Positions 10,006 to 19,906 of a stretch of DNA of 28,338 nt are shown piece after piece. The notes under the pieces were generated by a model that ran no database searches, was not told the origin of the DNA, and worked only from the letters and a program-made list of their open reading frames with translations. The first letter of the stretch is position 1, and each line of letters begins with the position of its first letter. The stretch is from contig JAYMTF010000919.1 of assembly GCA_036897485.1 (NCBI GenBank), positions 1 to 28,338 on the forward strand, read 5' to 3'. This DNA is from Pelargonium nanum. Its lineage: Eukaryota; Streptophyta; Magnoliopsida; Geraniales; Geraniaceae. The position numbers were made by a program, and so were the translations under genes.

Positions 10006-13000
10006 ATGTACTCAATGATCCTCCGGGAACGTCCCGGAGCCTTATCGAATCTTCTTGATCGTCACCTCTTCTGGCGGTTCATGGGAGGTGGTGCTCGCGC
10101 ATTTCCGGTCGGCTTCAAAAAGTGGCAGTGGAAGCGATTGCACGACATGAGAGCCAATCAAGAGAAGCAGCTCTATCAGGCCCGTCTTCGCTCTCATATC
10201 CGATTTCACAGTTCGATGAGTCCCGAAGGTTATGTTAAAGTCCTATCAGATCGTTTCGTTAAAGCAGGAGCTGAAGATATGTGGTACGAAGATGGACACA
10301 CAGAACTGCTCGGTTCCCCAAATGATGTGATGAAATTTATGTCCAGGGGGCGTAATTTAGCTGGATATTCTGACTACCTGAGTTCAGCTAGTGTGGCTAG
10401 TAATTATGTGAAAAACAGGAGCTTTTCTACGGAAAATGGAAGGCGGTTTTGGGGAGATGATAGTTCCTTAGGTGAGGGGAAATCTAGTTTTGACTCAAAG
10501 TATGAATCTTCTGTGAGAACTAGGAACTACGTGGATCAATTTCGGAGTAGGTTTCGGAAAACTTGGAGTTCTTCCAGCGATGACGAGTCAAGTGATGATA
10601 TGGTTGATGACTCCACATTGAAGAAGGTGAGTTTGAGTAGAGGGAAATTATCTGATGCGGATGTGGAAGATTCAAGACAAATGAGTGATGTCAAGAAGGG
10701 GAGTAGTGCTTCTTTGGGGAAGTATGATACCAAATTAACGAAGAGAGTGTCATTGAATAATCTTGAAATGGAGGTTGATTATTCAGGAAAGAAGGAGCTT
10801 ATTAGGCATGAGGTTAGGAAGAGGAATTTGGATGAGAGTGAGGAATTAGTTCTTAGTGCGAAAAGGTAGGTAAATTGGTCTTTATGTATTTTTGTGGTTG
10901 GGACCAGTGAGCATACAGAAAATTAGTTTTCAATTCTCAGCTTTTTGAATTAGTTTTCAATTCTCAGCTTTTTGAATTAGTTTTCAATTCTCAGCTCTTT
11001 GAATTAGTTTTCAATTCTCAGCTCTTTGAATTAGTTTTGGAATAATTATGTCGTTGGTTTTACTTTGTATCTTTGTTACTTCAGGTTTGACGAGAGTGGG
11101 GTATCTTCATTAACAGTCAAGGCACTTTCGGATGCTGGCTTTTTTCAAATGAGTATGATGCAGGAGGCTACTCTTGCTGTTGCCCTTAAGGGTATTCTTG
11201 TTGGATCTCTGACCGTAGGATTGTTGATGAACTGTTATTCTACATTTTAGTGTGATAGAATGTTTATTGTGTGTGAGTTCAAAGATCTATTAAAATGTAT
11301 GTCAACTGTTAGCTTTCTGTTCAGTACGGGCAAGCTTAATAACCAAGTTCTCTATGTACATACCACAACAATATCATAATACTTACATTATTGAGTGATG
11401 TGTAGATGTCATTCACTTGCCAACTTCATTATGGAAATTTTCTTTCTGGGTCAAGCATGTTCAAGCATCATATGATTTGAAAGTTAATCTAGTGGTTCAC
11501 ACCTTAAAGTGCCTATTGATTCGGATTCTGTTTACTGCTATGTCTGGTAGGAATAACTAGGATTATTGAACTGTTACATTGGATCAACTTGTGTTTTGAT
11601 ATGCATATGGAATATATTATAGTTAAGGGTATTCTTGAAAAGATTACTAGCTGTGAAGCACGGGTACTCCTACGAGGAGGACCTACCGGTACCGGGTGCT
11701 TTGCGGGTACTAGTACTTCTTGGGTACTCCTGGTACGGGTAATCATATTAGTAATTTACTAGTATGCCTTAATCCATATTATCTTCTCATAGGGCCATTC
11801 AGTTCCTCAAATTCAATAATTTTGCTGGAGTCTACATTAATGTGTTGGATGTATTTCTTTGAAAACTTAAATATCAACATTTAACATGACAGAGCTTATT
11901 GGACTAGCTTTGTGGTGCATTGATCTTGCTTGTTTGGTGTCCTGCTTGACTTCTCATCTTCTTACTTGACTGTAACCTATCATTGCAATGCTATGAAGAA
12001 GACCAGATGTTTTGTTTATCATAAACAATAACATATAATGAATGACCATTCTCGCTCTACTGTGGTGCAGGCAATGATGCTTTGGTCAGAGCTAAAACAA
12101 GCACAGGGAAAAGTTTAGCTTTTTTGGTACATTAAAAGCTCTTGTAATCTTATGTACTATTTAGTTTAGGTTATTTCTTTCAATGTTGTAGTTAAACACA
12201 AACAGCTTCCTGCCATTGAAGCAGTTATGAACGCTATGAGTTGCAAGACCACTCAACAAGTGCCTCTGCCTCCAGTATATGTGCTTGTTCTCTGCCCAAC
12301 AAGAGAACTTGTAAGTCTTATAGCAGCAGAAGCAAAAGTTTTGCTGAAGTACCATGATGGAATAGGTGTCCAAACACTAGTTGGTGCTACAGCTTTCAAG
12401 CTTGAGCAGGAAAGGCTAGAATCAGATCCATGCCAGGTATGCTTTCTGTTTTGTGAACTAATGCTATTTTGTAGTCTGTGCTCCATAAGATTGTTTAAAT
12501 TAAATTCAACATCTAAAGTTGTATGTGTATTCAATATGCATATGCTCTTGTGTAGCATGCAACAAAATGGTTTGTTCTTCAATCATATGATACTTTTGCA
12601 GATAATTGTTGCGACTCCTGGGAGGTTGCTGGATCACATAGAGAGTAAGTCTGGCTTGTCTGCACGGTTGATGGGATTGGAAATGTTAATACTTGATGAA
12701 GTTAATCGCTTGCTAGACCTGGGATTTTGGAAGGACATAGAGAAAATTGTTGATTGCCTACCTCGTAGGAGGCAGTCGTTGCTGTTTTCTGCAGCAATTC
12801 CAAAGCAGGTCAGACCATCCCTTCTATCATCTGATCTGAAGTTTTTGAGAGAAGTGATTTTACCATGAAGTTCACTGTAACAGTATTCTGTTTGATTGAA
12901 ATTGTAGGTTCGCCAAATATCCCAGGTTGTTCTGAAAAAGGGGCATGAACTTATTGATACAGTGGGTCTGGGTTTTGTGGATTCTTGTGTTAAGGTATAT

Positions 13001-15606
13001 TATAGTGGTTTACTAAGTTCCACATTGCATAAATATAAAATAGATGAGTTACATATAATGGTAGAAGTAAAAACGTAGTAAGGAGAAAATATCTTTTAAG
13101 TACACAAACTTTTGTTAAATGTGCAAACTAATACATGAAGTTTGAAATAGTCAATTAAAGTACACAAACATTCAATTGAAAATAAAATTAATACACATTG
13201 TTAAATTAGTTAACAACTACATTAAATTTTGAAGTGATAGGTTTTTTTATCAGACATGTCAGTTTTAAGGAAAAATATACAATTCATAATTTAGATGTTC
13301 CGTGGACTAATCTGTCTAGGCATTAATTAATGAACTCTTAATTTCCCCTTCTTCTTTAATGCAACAATCAATCTCTGTGCCAAAACAACTCGCCGCACTG
13401 TTAACTTTTCCCACACTGCATGTAGTTTTAGCTATGAATCCATATTATGCACAAACACTCTCATCTCCTCTACGTACCCGTATCTGATATGTATTGAACA
13501 TCTGGACACTCGTACATTCTTCGGATCCGTGTCGAACACTTGCTTTTGTGTCCCCAAATTATTAAATTACTTTTTAAGTGGACACGTGTTTGACATGTTA
13601 TGTATCCCCCATTTTTTCTTCTAAAAATGAGCCGATTGAACGTGTCCGACAATGTAAAACACATTGCAAGCATGACTTTTGTAATTTGTATGTGCTAATC
13701 TAGAAAATATAAAGTATCATTTTTTATTATTGGATATACTTTTATCGTGTGTATATGATTTTATAAAAATTGTTTGTTGTCGTATCCGTGTCGTGTCGTG
13801 TCGTGTCCCGTATCTTGTACCCATGTCTATGCAACATAAATGAATCCTATTATTTACTAAACAGTGCATCAACCTCTCCTTAACTTTTTCAATCGTGGAG
13901 GATGTGGATTGAGTTGGCTATGGAAGCCCAAACCATTGTATGTAGCCTTATAGGACTTTTGTTCAATTAGAAAATTATATGACTGGGACATGTTATTGTT
14001 TTGATGCATTTTTCACCATTGTAGTTGATGCTATGTTTCAAATACTTCCTTTCAACTGTGAATTACCTATACATACATCAATGTAGTCACGAGTATTATT
14101 GTGCCTCAATATTAGAATATACAGAGCAACACACAGTCATTAATGCTTACTTCGGATATGCTTAAGCAGGTTAAGCAGTCTTTTCTTATTGCACCACATG
14201 ATCAGCATTTTCAAATAGTCCACTATCTTTTGAAGGAGCATATCTTGCAAGTGCTCGATTACAAGGTACAATGTGTAGCTTATGGGTTGCACTCCTTAGG
14301 TGTATTTGAGTTATTAGCATAATAGTTTCCACTTTCATGCAGGTTATCGTTTTCTGTTCAACTGCAATGATAACATCATTTATGCATCTATTTCTCCGAG
14401 AAATGAAGATGAATGTCAGGGAAATATATTCTCAAAATACTCAACTTAATCAAATTCGTATGTCTGGTGAATTCAGGGAAGCAAAACAATCGATTCTTGT
14501 TTCATCTGATGTTTCGGCTCGTGAAATGAATCATCCTGACGTTACTTTGGTAATTCAGGTATTCGCTAAGCTTGGTTCTGATTATTCAAATATATTGAGC
14601 ATGTGTTCTTGTAGAATTTATTGAGTCTCACATTCACAGCACTTCTTATGAGAACTTAAAGAATTACATCATTCCCTTGAAGTCTTGATCTTAATGGTTG
14701 TGGTGGCAATTGTCACGTTCTTACGCTGTGTACTGTCATAGCCACAACTGAAGTGTGCAAGACTATGAAGTTAGTTAACCTCGTCTTTTAGTTAATATGG
14801 AGAAAATGGATCGGCTATTGTTGATTTTTTATGCTTATTTGGAAAGTATCTGAATGCATTAAGAGCTATCTGTTCTCCCCAGTTAGATGCCCTTGTAAGT
14901 TCACTTAATTAGTTGCATTACTGTAAAGTAACATCAAAATATCTATAAATATTACCAGGTGGGTATTCCTATGGGAAGGGAAGAGTATATCCAACGTCTT
15001 CGAAGAACTGGACGCACAGGCAGAGGGGAAGGCATTTTGTTGCTCGCACCATGGGAAGAATATTTCCTGGATAAACTGAAAGACCATCCACTTGAGGGAC
15101 TTCCTTTTCCATCTATTGATCCAAACATATTACTAAAGGTTTACATCTATCTTATCTCATTGTTGTTCAAGAATCATGCTCAAGATACGTAATATCTGGT
15201 CGCTAGTGTCTTGACTGTCATTTTATGCATTTGAATCACGCGTTGCAGATAGTGGCCATCTTTTCTTTTGTTTTTGATTAAAACCACTTTTCTAGGAAAA
15301 CTTGCTTCTACTTAATCATCTCTCCCTTTCTGTTCTTGCTTCTACTTAATGCGGATGATCTTTTTCTGTTTGCAGACAAAGGAGTCCATGGCAAGGATTG
15401 ATACCAGTGTCAAAGAAGCAGCATATCACGATTGGCTCTGGTATTATAACTCGATCGAGGAAATAGGCCGAGATAAAACCATGCTTGTCGAGCTTGCAAA
15501 TCGTTTCTGTGAATCGATTGGCTTACAAAATCCTCCTCCTCTCTCGACGAAGACAGCACTGAAAATGGGATTAAAAGGTATCAGTGGGATCTGTATCCAG
15601 AAGTAG
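10006..15606 (+). CDS. RH48: DEAD-box helicase-like protein, RH48 group, degenerate motifs
   Basis: Ten exons: 10006-10865, 11085-11191, 12071-12126, 12206-12436, 12602-12808, 12908-12994, 14170-14265, 14343-14558, 14959-15138 and 15376-15606. They encode 756 residues with all GT-AG borders. Exon 1 (about 286 residues) is a basic, Arg-rich leader (perhaps organelle targeting) plus a Ser/Lys-rich linker. The helicase core follows: GF...Q313, AKTSTGKS (330-337), PTREL (372-376), TPGR (423-426), LDEVNRLL (449-456), FSAAIP (480-485), VSAREMNHPDV (605-615) and YIQRLRRTGRTGR (630-642). The family normally has GTGKT, VGGT, DEAD, SAT, ARG-[ML]-D and HRLGRTGR, so about ten key positions are changed while the frame is intact. 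The C-terminal tail (KEAAYHDWLWYYNS...GLKGISGI) is typical of the plant RH25/26/31/48 group. It is probably weak or inactive as an ATPase; an RNA-binding scaffold role is possible. The name rests on similarity and neighbours. Confidence 0.88.
10921..11039. repeat. 27-base tandem repeat, about 4.4 copies
   Basis: Four full units start at 10921, 10948, 10975 and 11002, with a partial fifth at 11029. The unit begins AATTAGTTTTCAATTCTCAG and ends CTTTTTG or CTCTTTG. Units 1-2 share one variant and units 3-4 the other. The array fills over half of helicase intron 1 (10866-11084) and stops about 45 bases before the acceptor. Confidence 0.95.
11661..11741. repeat. GC-rich cluster of GGGTAC motifs
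   Basis: In helicase intron 2 (11192-12070), a GC-rich island in AT-rich DNA. It contains repeated CGGGTACT / GGGTACTCC words (near 11661, 11704, 11721 and 11734) and two perfect 10-base palindromes, CCGGTACCGG (11686-11695) and GTACTAGTAC (11707-11716). It looks like a fragment of a dispersed repeat; the family is unknown. Confidence 0.5.
13099..13218. repeat. Diverged 60-base tandem duplication
   Basis: In helicase intron 6. Two units starting at 13099 and 13159 both open with AGTACACAAAC and share scattered words (aTAATACA). They are too diverged to be recent and probably belong to a dispersed repeat; the family is not recognised. Confidence 0.45.
13470..13830. repeat. Dispersed-repeat relic with CGTGTCC words and a (GTGTC)n tract
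   Basis: In helicase intron 6 (12995-14169). The stretch has recurring words: ACCCGTATCT near 13477, GGATCCGTGTCGA near 13522, GGACACGTGTTTGAC near 13579, CGTGTCCGAC near 13640, and a pentanucleotide run of GTGTC copies near 13787-13807 followed by CCCGTATCTTGTACCC. The word TCCGTGTCGTGT recurs at about 18492 in the CLE-MBD spacer, so the two relics may be kin. No coding sequence is seen and the ends are not defined. Confidence 0.45.
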
Positions 15607-17100
15607 CACACTCTCTTTGATTTGTGTTGTAGGTTAACAAGTAATCAAGATTCTGGCTGTACAAATATTATTCAATGTCAACGTCAAAACCTCAATATAT
15701 CCACCTATATTACTATTTCTATGTAATAAAAATTGATAGTAGTCTTGTCAATCTACATTTTACAATAATTTTGTATAATTTCAAAGCATTTTTACTCCAT
15801 AAGCAATTGCAGTATTTCAAATAAATTGACATTTTAAATGATTATGTGAAGGAAGCTCGAAATATAATAATCATGTGATACTTGACTATGAGCCTCTTCA
15901 ACCATTTAACAATTTATTAAGTGGAATTACGAATAATATTTTTAAAATAACATAATTAGAATTTGAGCCTATAGTTTTATTGAAAACCTTGCAAGAAAAA
16001 GAAAGACGAATTGGTGCTAGAAATTCCTGGAAAATGACAATATTGCGCATGAATTTTCCAGATTTCAAATACGTCACTCCATCCACCACCCAAGAAACCA
16101 ATTTTTTCAATAACCACGTCACACATTTTTGTATCATCCTCCTAAATTCTTCCCATGATTATATTATACTTCATTTATGTAATTAACAGTCTTCATGTTC
16201 ATCACGTCTGTGAAGCTATAAAGTCAATATATACAGCACCAAACTGTACAGTCTGTACTCCAAATATCCACAGCAAATAAAAACACAAAGAAAAGCCAAA
16301 TAAAAAAACTGGTATAGTTCTCTGTTTCTGTTACATGTAACAGGAACAATAATCTGAGGTTGAAGATGGAGCCCAGTGGTTGGTTGTGGCTTGTACAAGA
16401 TACAAACACTGCCCAATTAATAGCTAGCTTGGAAGCAAGAACATGAGCTGATCAATGGCAACATCTCTAGTCTTTCGCCACGTGTAATTTCTAATGTACC
16501 CAAGTCTCCACCAATAATTATAGCACAATGTGTGTTAATTATCAAAACCCATATGTGCAAGTGATCAGCCCAATTACTGTAAAGTCAACGCCCTCATAGC
16601 CGTTTAGTAGAAAACGGTATTTCAAATCAGCACTCAACAATGTCCAAAGGACAACAATAGCCTCAGACTCAACCAGAATCTCCCAAATAAAATCACCAAG
16701 CTATGTTCAATCCAAAATGCTTATAAGAGCATGGTTCTAGTATAAATTACCTGCATGACAAAGATTACACAGCATCATGTCATGGACCGAGAGAACCGGA
16801 TCCGCGCCCATTTCTCCTATATTCGGAGAGAGAGCCACCTTTTCCATGAGCGTCAAGCAATATAAAGTGCATATTCTGGCAAAAGAGGTTATACCAGCAC
16901 AAGTAGTATATTGATAAACATTCGTACGTCTTGTAAGTCTAGGAGCATGCTGCATGACGAAGACCACCCTTAAGGCGCCTGAAGAGACCCATTTTTTAGA
17001 GACGTGACAATCAGCATAGAACTTAAAAGGGCAATTCTGCCATTTTCATATAACTATTTGTCTATTTGCTAGTTTTGGTTCTATCTTGACCAAGATTCAG
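15607..17100. other. Intergenic: helicase 3' region and CLE upstream region
   Basis: No gene is supported. The first few hundred bases are AT-rich, as expected of a 3' UTR. A 16-base perfect palindrome, CTGTTACATGTAACAG, lies at 16328-16343, and a G-box core CACGTG near 16480. The stretch 16740-16960 is less AT-rich and holds a 76-codon minus-strand open frame with no family match. It could be promoter DNA of the CLE gene or a repeat fragment. Confidence 0.5.
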
Positions 17101-17110
17101 TATTAAAAGG
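17101..17110 (+). promoter_or_regulatory. Possible TATA box of the CLE gene
   Basis: TATTAAAAGG lies about 70 bases before the CLE start codon, a plausible spacing for a TATA box with a short leader. This rests on position and base composition only. Confidence 0.35.
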
Positions 17111-17172
17111 ACTTGACAACTTGCCTGCCTTACCTGCCTCTTCTGCATCGATCTTTTTCTCTGTTTCTCGTC

Positions 17173-17418
17173 ATGGGAATTCAAAATCCGAGCCTGGCAC
17201 TTCTCGTCTTTATGATCATACTTGCAACGAGCCGCATCACGAGTTGCCGAGACATCCACAGAAGTTGGAGTGAAGAATCCAAGGAGACAACGTTAACAGT
17301 GCATGAATTGTACAGCAGGTACCGGTTGCATCGGTTCAGCAGCAAAGATGAAACAGACCCGATTTATAGAATTTCTCACCGATCAGTTCCAAGTGGACCA
17401 AACCCACTTCATAACTGA
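17173..17418 (+). CDS. CLE-family secreted peptide precursor
   Basis: A single-exon frame of 81 residues. The start is the ATG at 17173, because the hydrophobic signal peptide (LALLVFMIILA, about residues 8-18) begins a few residues later; an upstream in-frame stretch lacks an ATG. A variable, charged middle region follows. The C-terminus is RSVPSGPNPLHN, the 12-residue CLE motif, ending exactly at the stop codon. In known CLE peptides the prolines at motif positions 4 and 7 are hydroxylated and the peptide is released by proteolysis to bind leucine-rich-repeat receptor kinases (CLV1/BAM type). By position next to the RH48-type gene it may be the counterpart of Arabidopsis CLE14, but the mature peptide is not identical to the CLE14 one I recall. 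I leave the symbol empty. Confidence 0.92.
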   Translation: MGIQNPSLALLVFMIILATSRITSCRDIHRSWSEESKETTLTVHELYSRYRLHRFSSKDETDPIYRISHRSVPSGPNPLHN

Positions 17419-17790
17419 ATAGCCTTCTGCAAATTCGATACCTTTTTCTAGTGATACAGATATTTTGCAGCTGTTAGTGTGTGAATCAGTTCTGTTCATT
17501 TTTTGTTTTGTTTCTAGACACTTTGTACCATAGATATTAGTTGAAATAGAATATTGTAAGAGTAGGGCTTTCTTTTGATTTTGATTCATTTTGATGGTTA
17601 AACATTGAAAAATTGTATTGAGTTTAGTCATGTAATTAAATAACTGCATGAGCTTTTCCTTTTCCTTTCATGAGTATCTGGCAGCTGATCGATATGAGAA
17701 CTGTAATGGTGAAGTCAAATTCAAGCACATCAACTCAATAGGTCTGTCATTTTTTTTAAATACAAGAAACCAAAACAGTGGGACAAACTT

Positions 17791-17942
17791 TTGGATGCTA
17801 TTTCATGCAAAGCCACCAAGTCATGACAAGGAGTTGGCATTCATATATATTTTCTTAAAGCAATATTTTAATCTTAGATTTTTATGTGACTATAATTATT
17901 GGATGCTATTTCATGCAAAGCCACCAAGTGACTATAATTATT
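17791..17942. repeat. 31-base duplication nested in a 15-base direct repeat
   Basis: A 31-base segment starting TTGGATGCTATTTCATGCAA occurs at 17791-17821 and again, exactly, at 17899-17929. The second copy is bracketed by direct copies of GTGACTATAATTATT (17886-17900 and 17928-17942), overlapping its ends by two bases. The pattern suggests filler DNA copied during break repair. Confidence 0.9.
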
Positions 17943-17973
17943 AAACAATTTCATTGTGAAAGACTAGCTATAT

Positions 17974-18074
17974 TACAAGCAAATATGGTCATCAATATTC
18001 TGCATGATTTGTTTATTGATTTGTGTACAAGCAAATATGATCATCAATCTTCAGGTGAAAGAGTAACACCTGAA
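17974..18074. repeat. 27-base near-identical repeat plus 8-base inverted repeat
   Basis: TACAAGCAAATATG followed by G/A then TCATCAAT occurs at 17974-18000 and 18026-18052, with two mismatches over 27 bases. The second copy runs into an inverted repeat, TTCAGGTG (18050-18057) and CACCTGAA (18067-18074), with a 9-base loop. No gene is associated. Confidence 0.85.
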
Positions 18075-18483
18075 GTTAGCTAAGAATTAATTAAGCATAA
18101 GATCAAACAATGAGTTCCTGACAGTGAAATTTCTGATCCCTTACAGTGGATCTTACAGGTTGGTCTCGTTATTATTTTACGTTCTGAAATAGCTCTGGAA
18201 GATGAGCATTAGTGATTAGTCAGCTTGGCTCTGAAATAGCTCTTGACAGAGCAAGAATTAATGGATGTGTTGTTGCAAGAAGGGGTGAGTGAAAAGAGAA
18301 GGGAGTGAGTGTACTGTATTGTTTTTTTTTTATTATTATTGCTTTTTTTTATGCTTGTGTACTGTAGTGTTGTCTCAAGAGATTGAGTAAAAATCTTGAC
18401 AATCAAGATTTTCAAATAGAACAGGGAAATTGTACTTAGTGCATTAGTGGGTTATTGGCTTATAATTAGAGCTCCAGTGTGAG

Positions 18484-18670
18484 CTGTTGTGTCCGTGTCG
18501 TGTTAGAGCTTGTTTGTGTGTTGCAAAACCCAATTACTAACAAAGCGTGTTTAGTAATCGTGTTGCATTGTTCAGTACAAATATAACACGACTATTAACA
18601 CAAAACACAAACACAACACGTTTAACACGACAATTAAATGGGTCGTGTTGACACGACCATGATTCAACGC
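18484..18670. repeat. Dispersed-repeat relic with CGTGTCGTGTT / AACACGAC words
   Basis: The left side carries GTGTCCGTGTCGTGTTAGAG and the right side AACACGAC words in the opposite sense. It ends in an 18-base hairpin: GGTCGTGT (18641-18648), TG loop, ACACGACC (18651-18658). It is non-coding, and shares the TCCGTGTCGTGT word with the relic in helicase intron 6. Confidence 0.5.
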
Positions 18671-19314
18671 ATTCTGCATAACAGAACCAACATGTGCAAT
18701 TGTTGTTAGTTGTTCTTGCTTCTCAAGCTGGTGACGACTTCAGTGTCTTCAGCTGATTATTTAGAATGTTTTAGTCATTGTGACTCAGTTTTATTGCGGG
18801 TTGTTATACGTATCGAGTTGCCCACGAGTTAGTTAAGTCATTTGTCTCTAAGTTAGATTGGTCTAAATAAATAAATCTTCAAGCCTTAGTTTCATATCAT
18901 ATATATTATTTTCGGATTGAAATAATAAATTATTAACTTCTTGAGCCAAAAAGATTAATAAAACAAAATACTAAAACCTTGAAAAAAAATATATATCTTC
19001 CTTTCTAAGATAAAAACGTCAAAAGATAACTAGTGTTCTATACTTCTATGTCTACTAGCTAATAGCTACTATAATATTAAATGGTTAGTCGATCCAAAGA
19101 AATTATTTCGTTTACAATAAAAATTAAATGTGAACAAGTTTAAACTTTAAAGAGAAGTAGGCAAAAGTAAGAAGAAATTAGGTGGGAAGAAGTTGGTTGA
19201 CAAGTTCTTTTATTTATTAGTTAGTGATAATGTAACTACACATTTTTTAACGGTTTTTTTTTTTTGACTTGCATTTTTTAACGGTTTAATTTCAAAGTAA
19301 TTGCTAAAATATAC

Positions 19315-19385
19315 TCCTAACTCATTTTATCTAGTAATCCTTAATTTTTGCAAAAAATAAAAATCTCATTTTGAGACGGAAGGAG
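19315..19385. mobile_element. Possible degenerate Stowaway-like fragment
   Basis: The right end, AAAATCTCATTTTGAGACGGAAGGAG followed by TA in overlapping words, resembles a Stowaway terminal repeat (reverse reads CTCCTTCCGTCTCAAAATGAG). A weak left match (TACTCCTAACTCATTTTAT) begins at 19313. Only about 70 bases lie between the TAs, so most of the element would be missing. Confidence 0.35.
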
Positions 19386-19906
19386 TAGCAGAAAAAAATC
19401 TATTTTACTTTACTTCTTAACTCGTTTCATTGCAATTTAGCATCTTTCAAATATGATCAACACATTGTGATTAAACAAATTCAATCACACTTCAAATATT
19501 CATACTTAAATGTAGTAAAAACAAAATACTGTAGTTTCTTAGAAGAACTGTAAATACAGGGAACTGCAATTTTTTTCCATAAATAGCAAAATTAAACTAT
19601 CTGTAGGGCCAAAAAAAAAGCAAATAAAAGTCTGAGATACTGAATCTAGTAGTGCACTTTTTTTATTTTTTATATCAACTGAAATGAACTCGTTTACTCA
19701 TTTACTGTGTTGAAGCCGAAACACAGTGGAAACACGTGGCCTCGAAGTCGCATAGTTGTTGCTCTTATTTACATCTCTCACCCTCTTTGCAACGACGGAG
19801 ACACACACCATGCTCTTACTCTAACTTTACTCACACCGTCTTTGATCCTCCGACCAATTCTCCAATCCCGGCAACTCTGTTCCGGAGAACGCCGGACTCT
19901 TGCAAA

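Larger units (their letters stand above)
17419..19906. other. Intergenic spacer rich in small repeats
   Basis: A 2.5-kb stretch between the CLE and MBD genes with no supported gene. It holds the small duplications at 17791-18074, a TCTGAAATAGCTCT repeat (near 18183 and 18228), the CGTGTCGTGTT relic at 18484-18670, a 16-base direct repeat CATTTTTTAACGGTTT (19241-19256 and 19273-19288) and a possible MITE end near 19385. The last 200 bases, richer in C, are the likely leader of the MBD gene. Confidence 0.55.

Noticed and set aside
10006-15606. Calling the helicase gene a pseudogene
   Set aside because: All splice sites are canonical, the frame is intact over 756 residues, and the C-terminal family tail is conserved; motif changes alone do not show loss of the gene.
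16737-16967. A 76-codon minus-strand open frame upstream of the CLE gene
   Set aside because: No recognisable domain, no neighbouring exons in frame and no codon pattern; treated as chance.
17648-17944. A 98-codon open frame after the CLE gene
   Set aside because: It is created partly by the 31-base duplication and encodes the same short piece twice; no family match.
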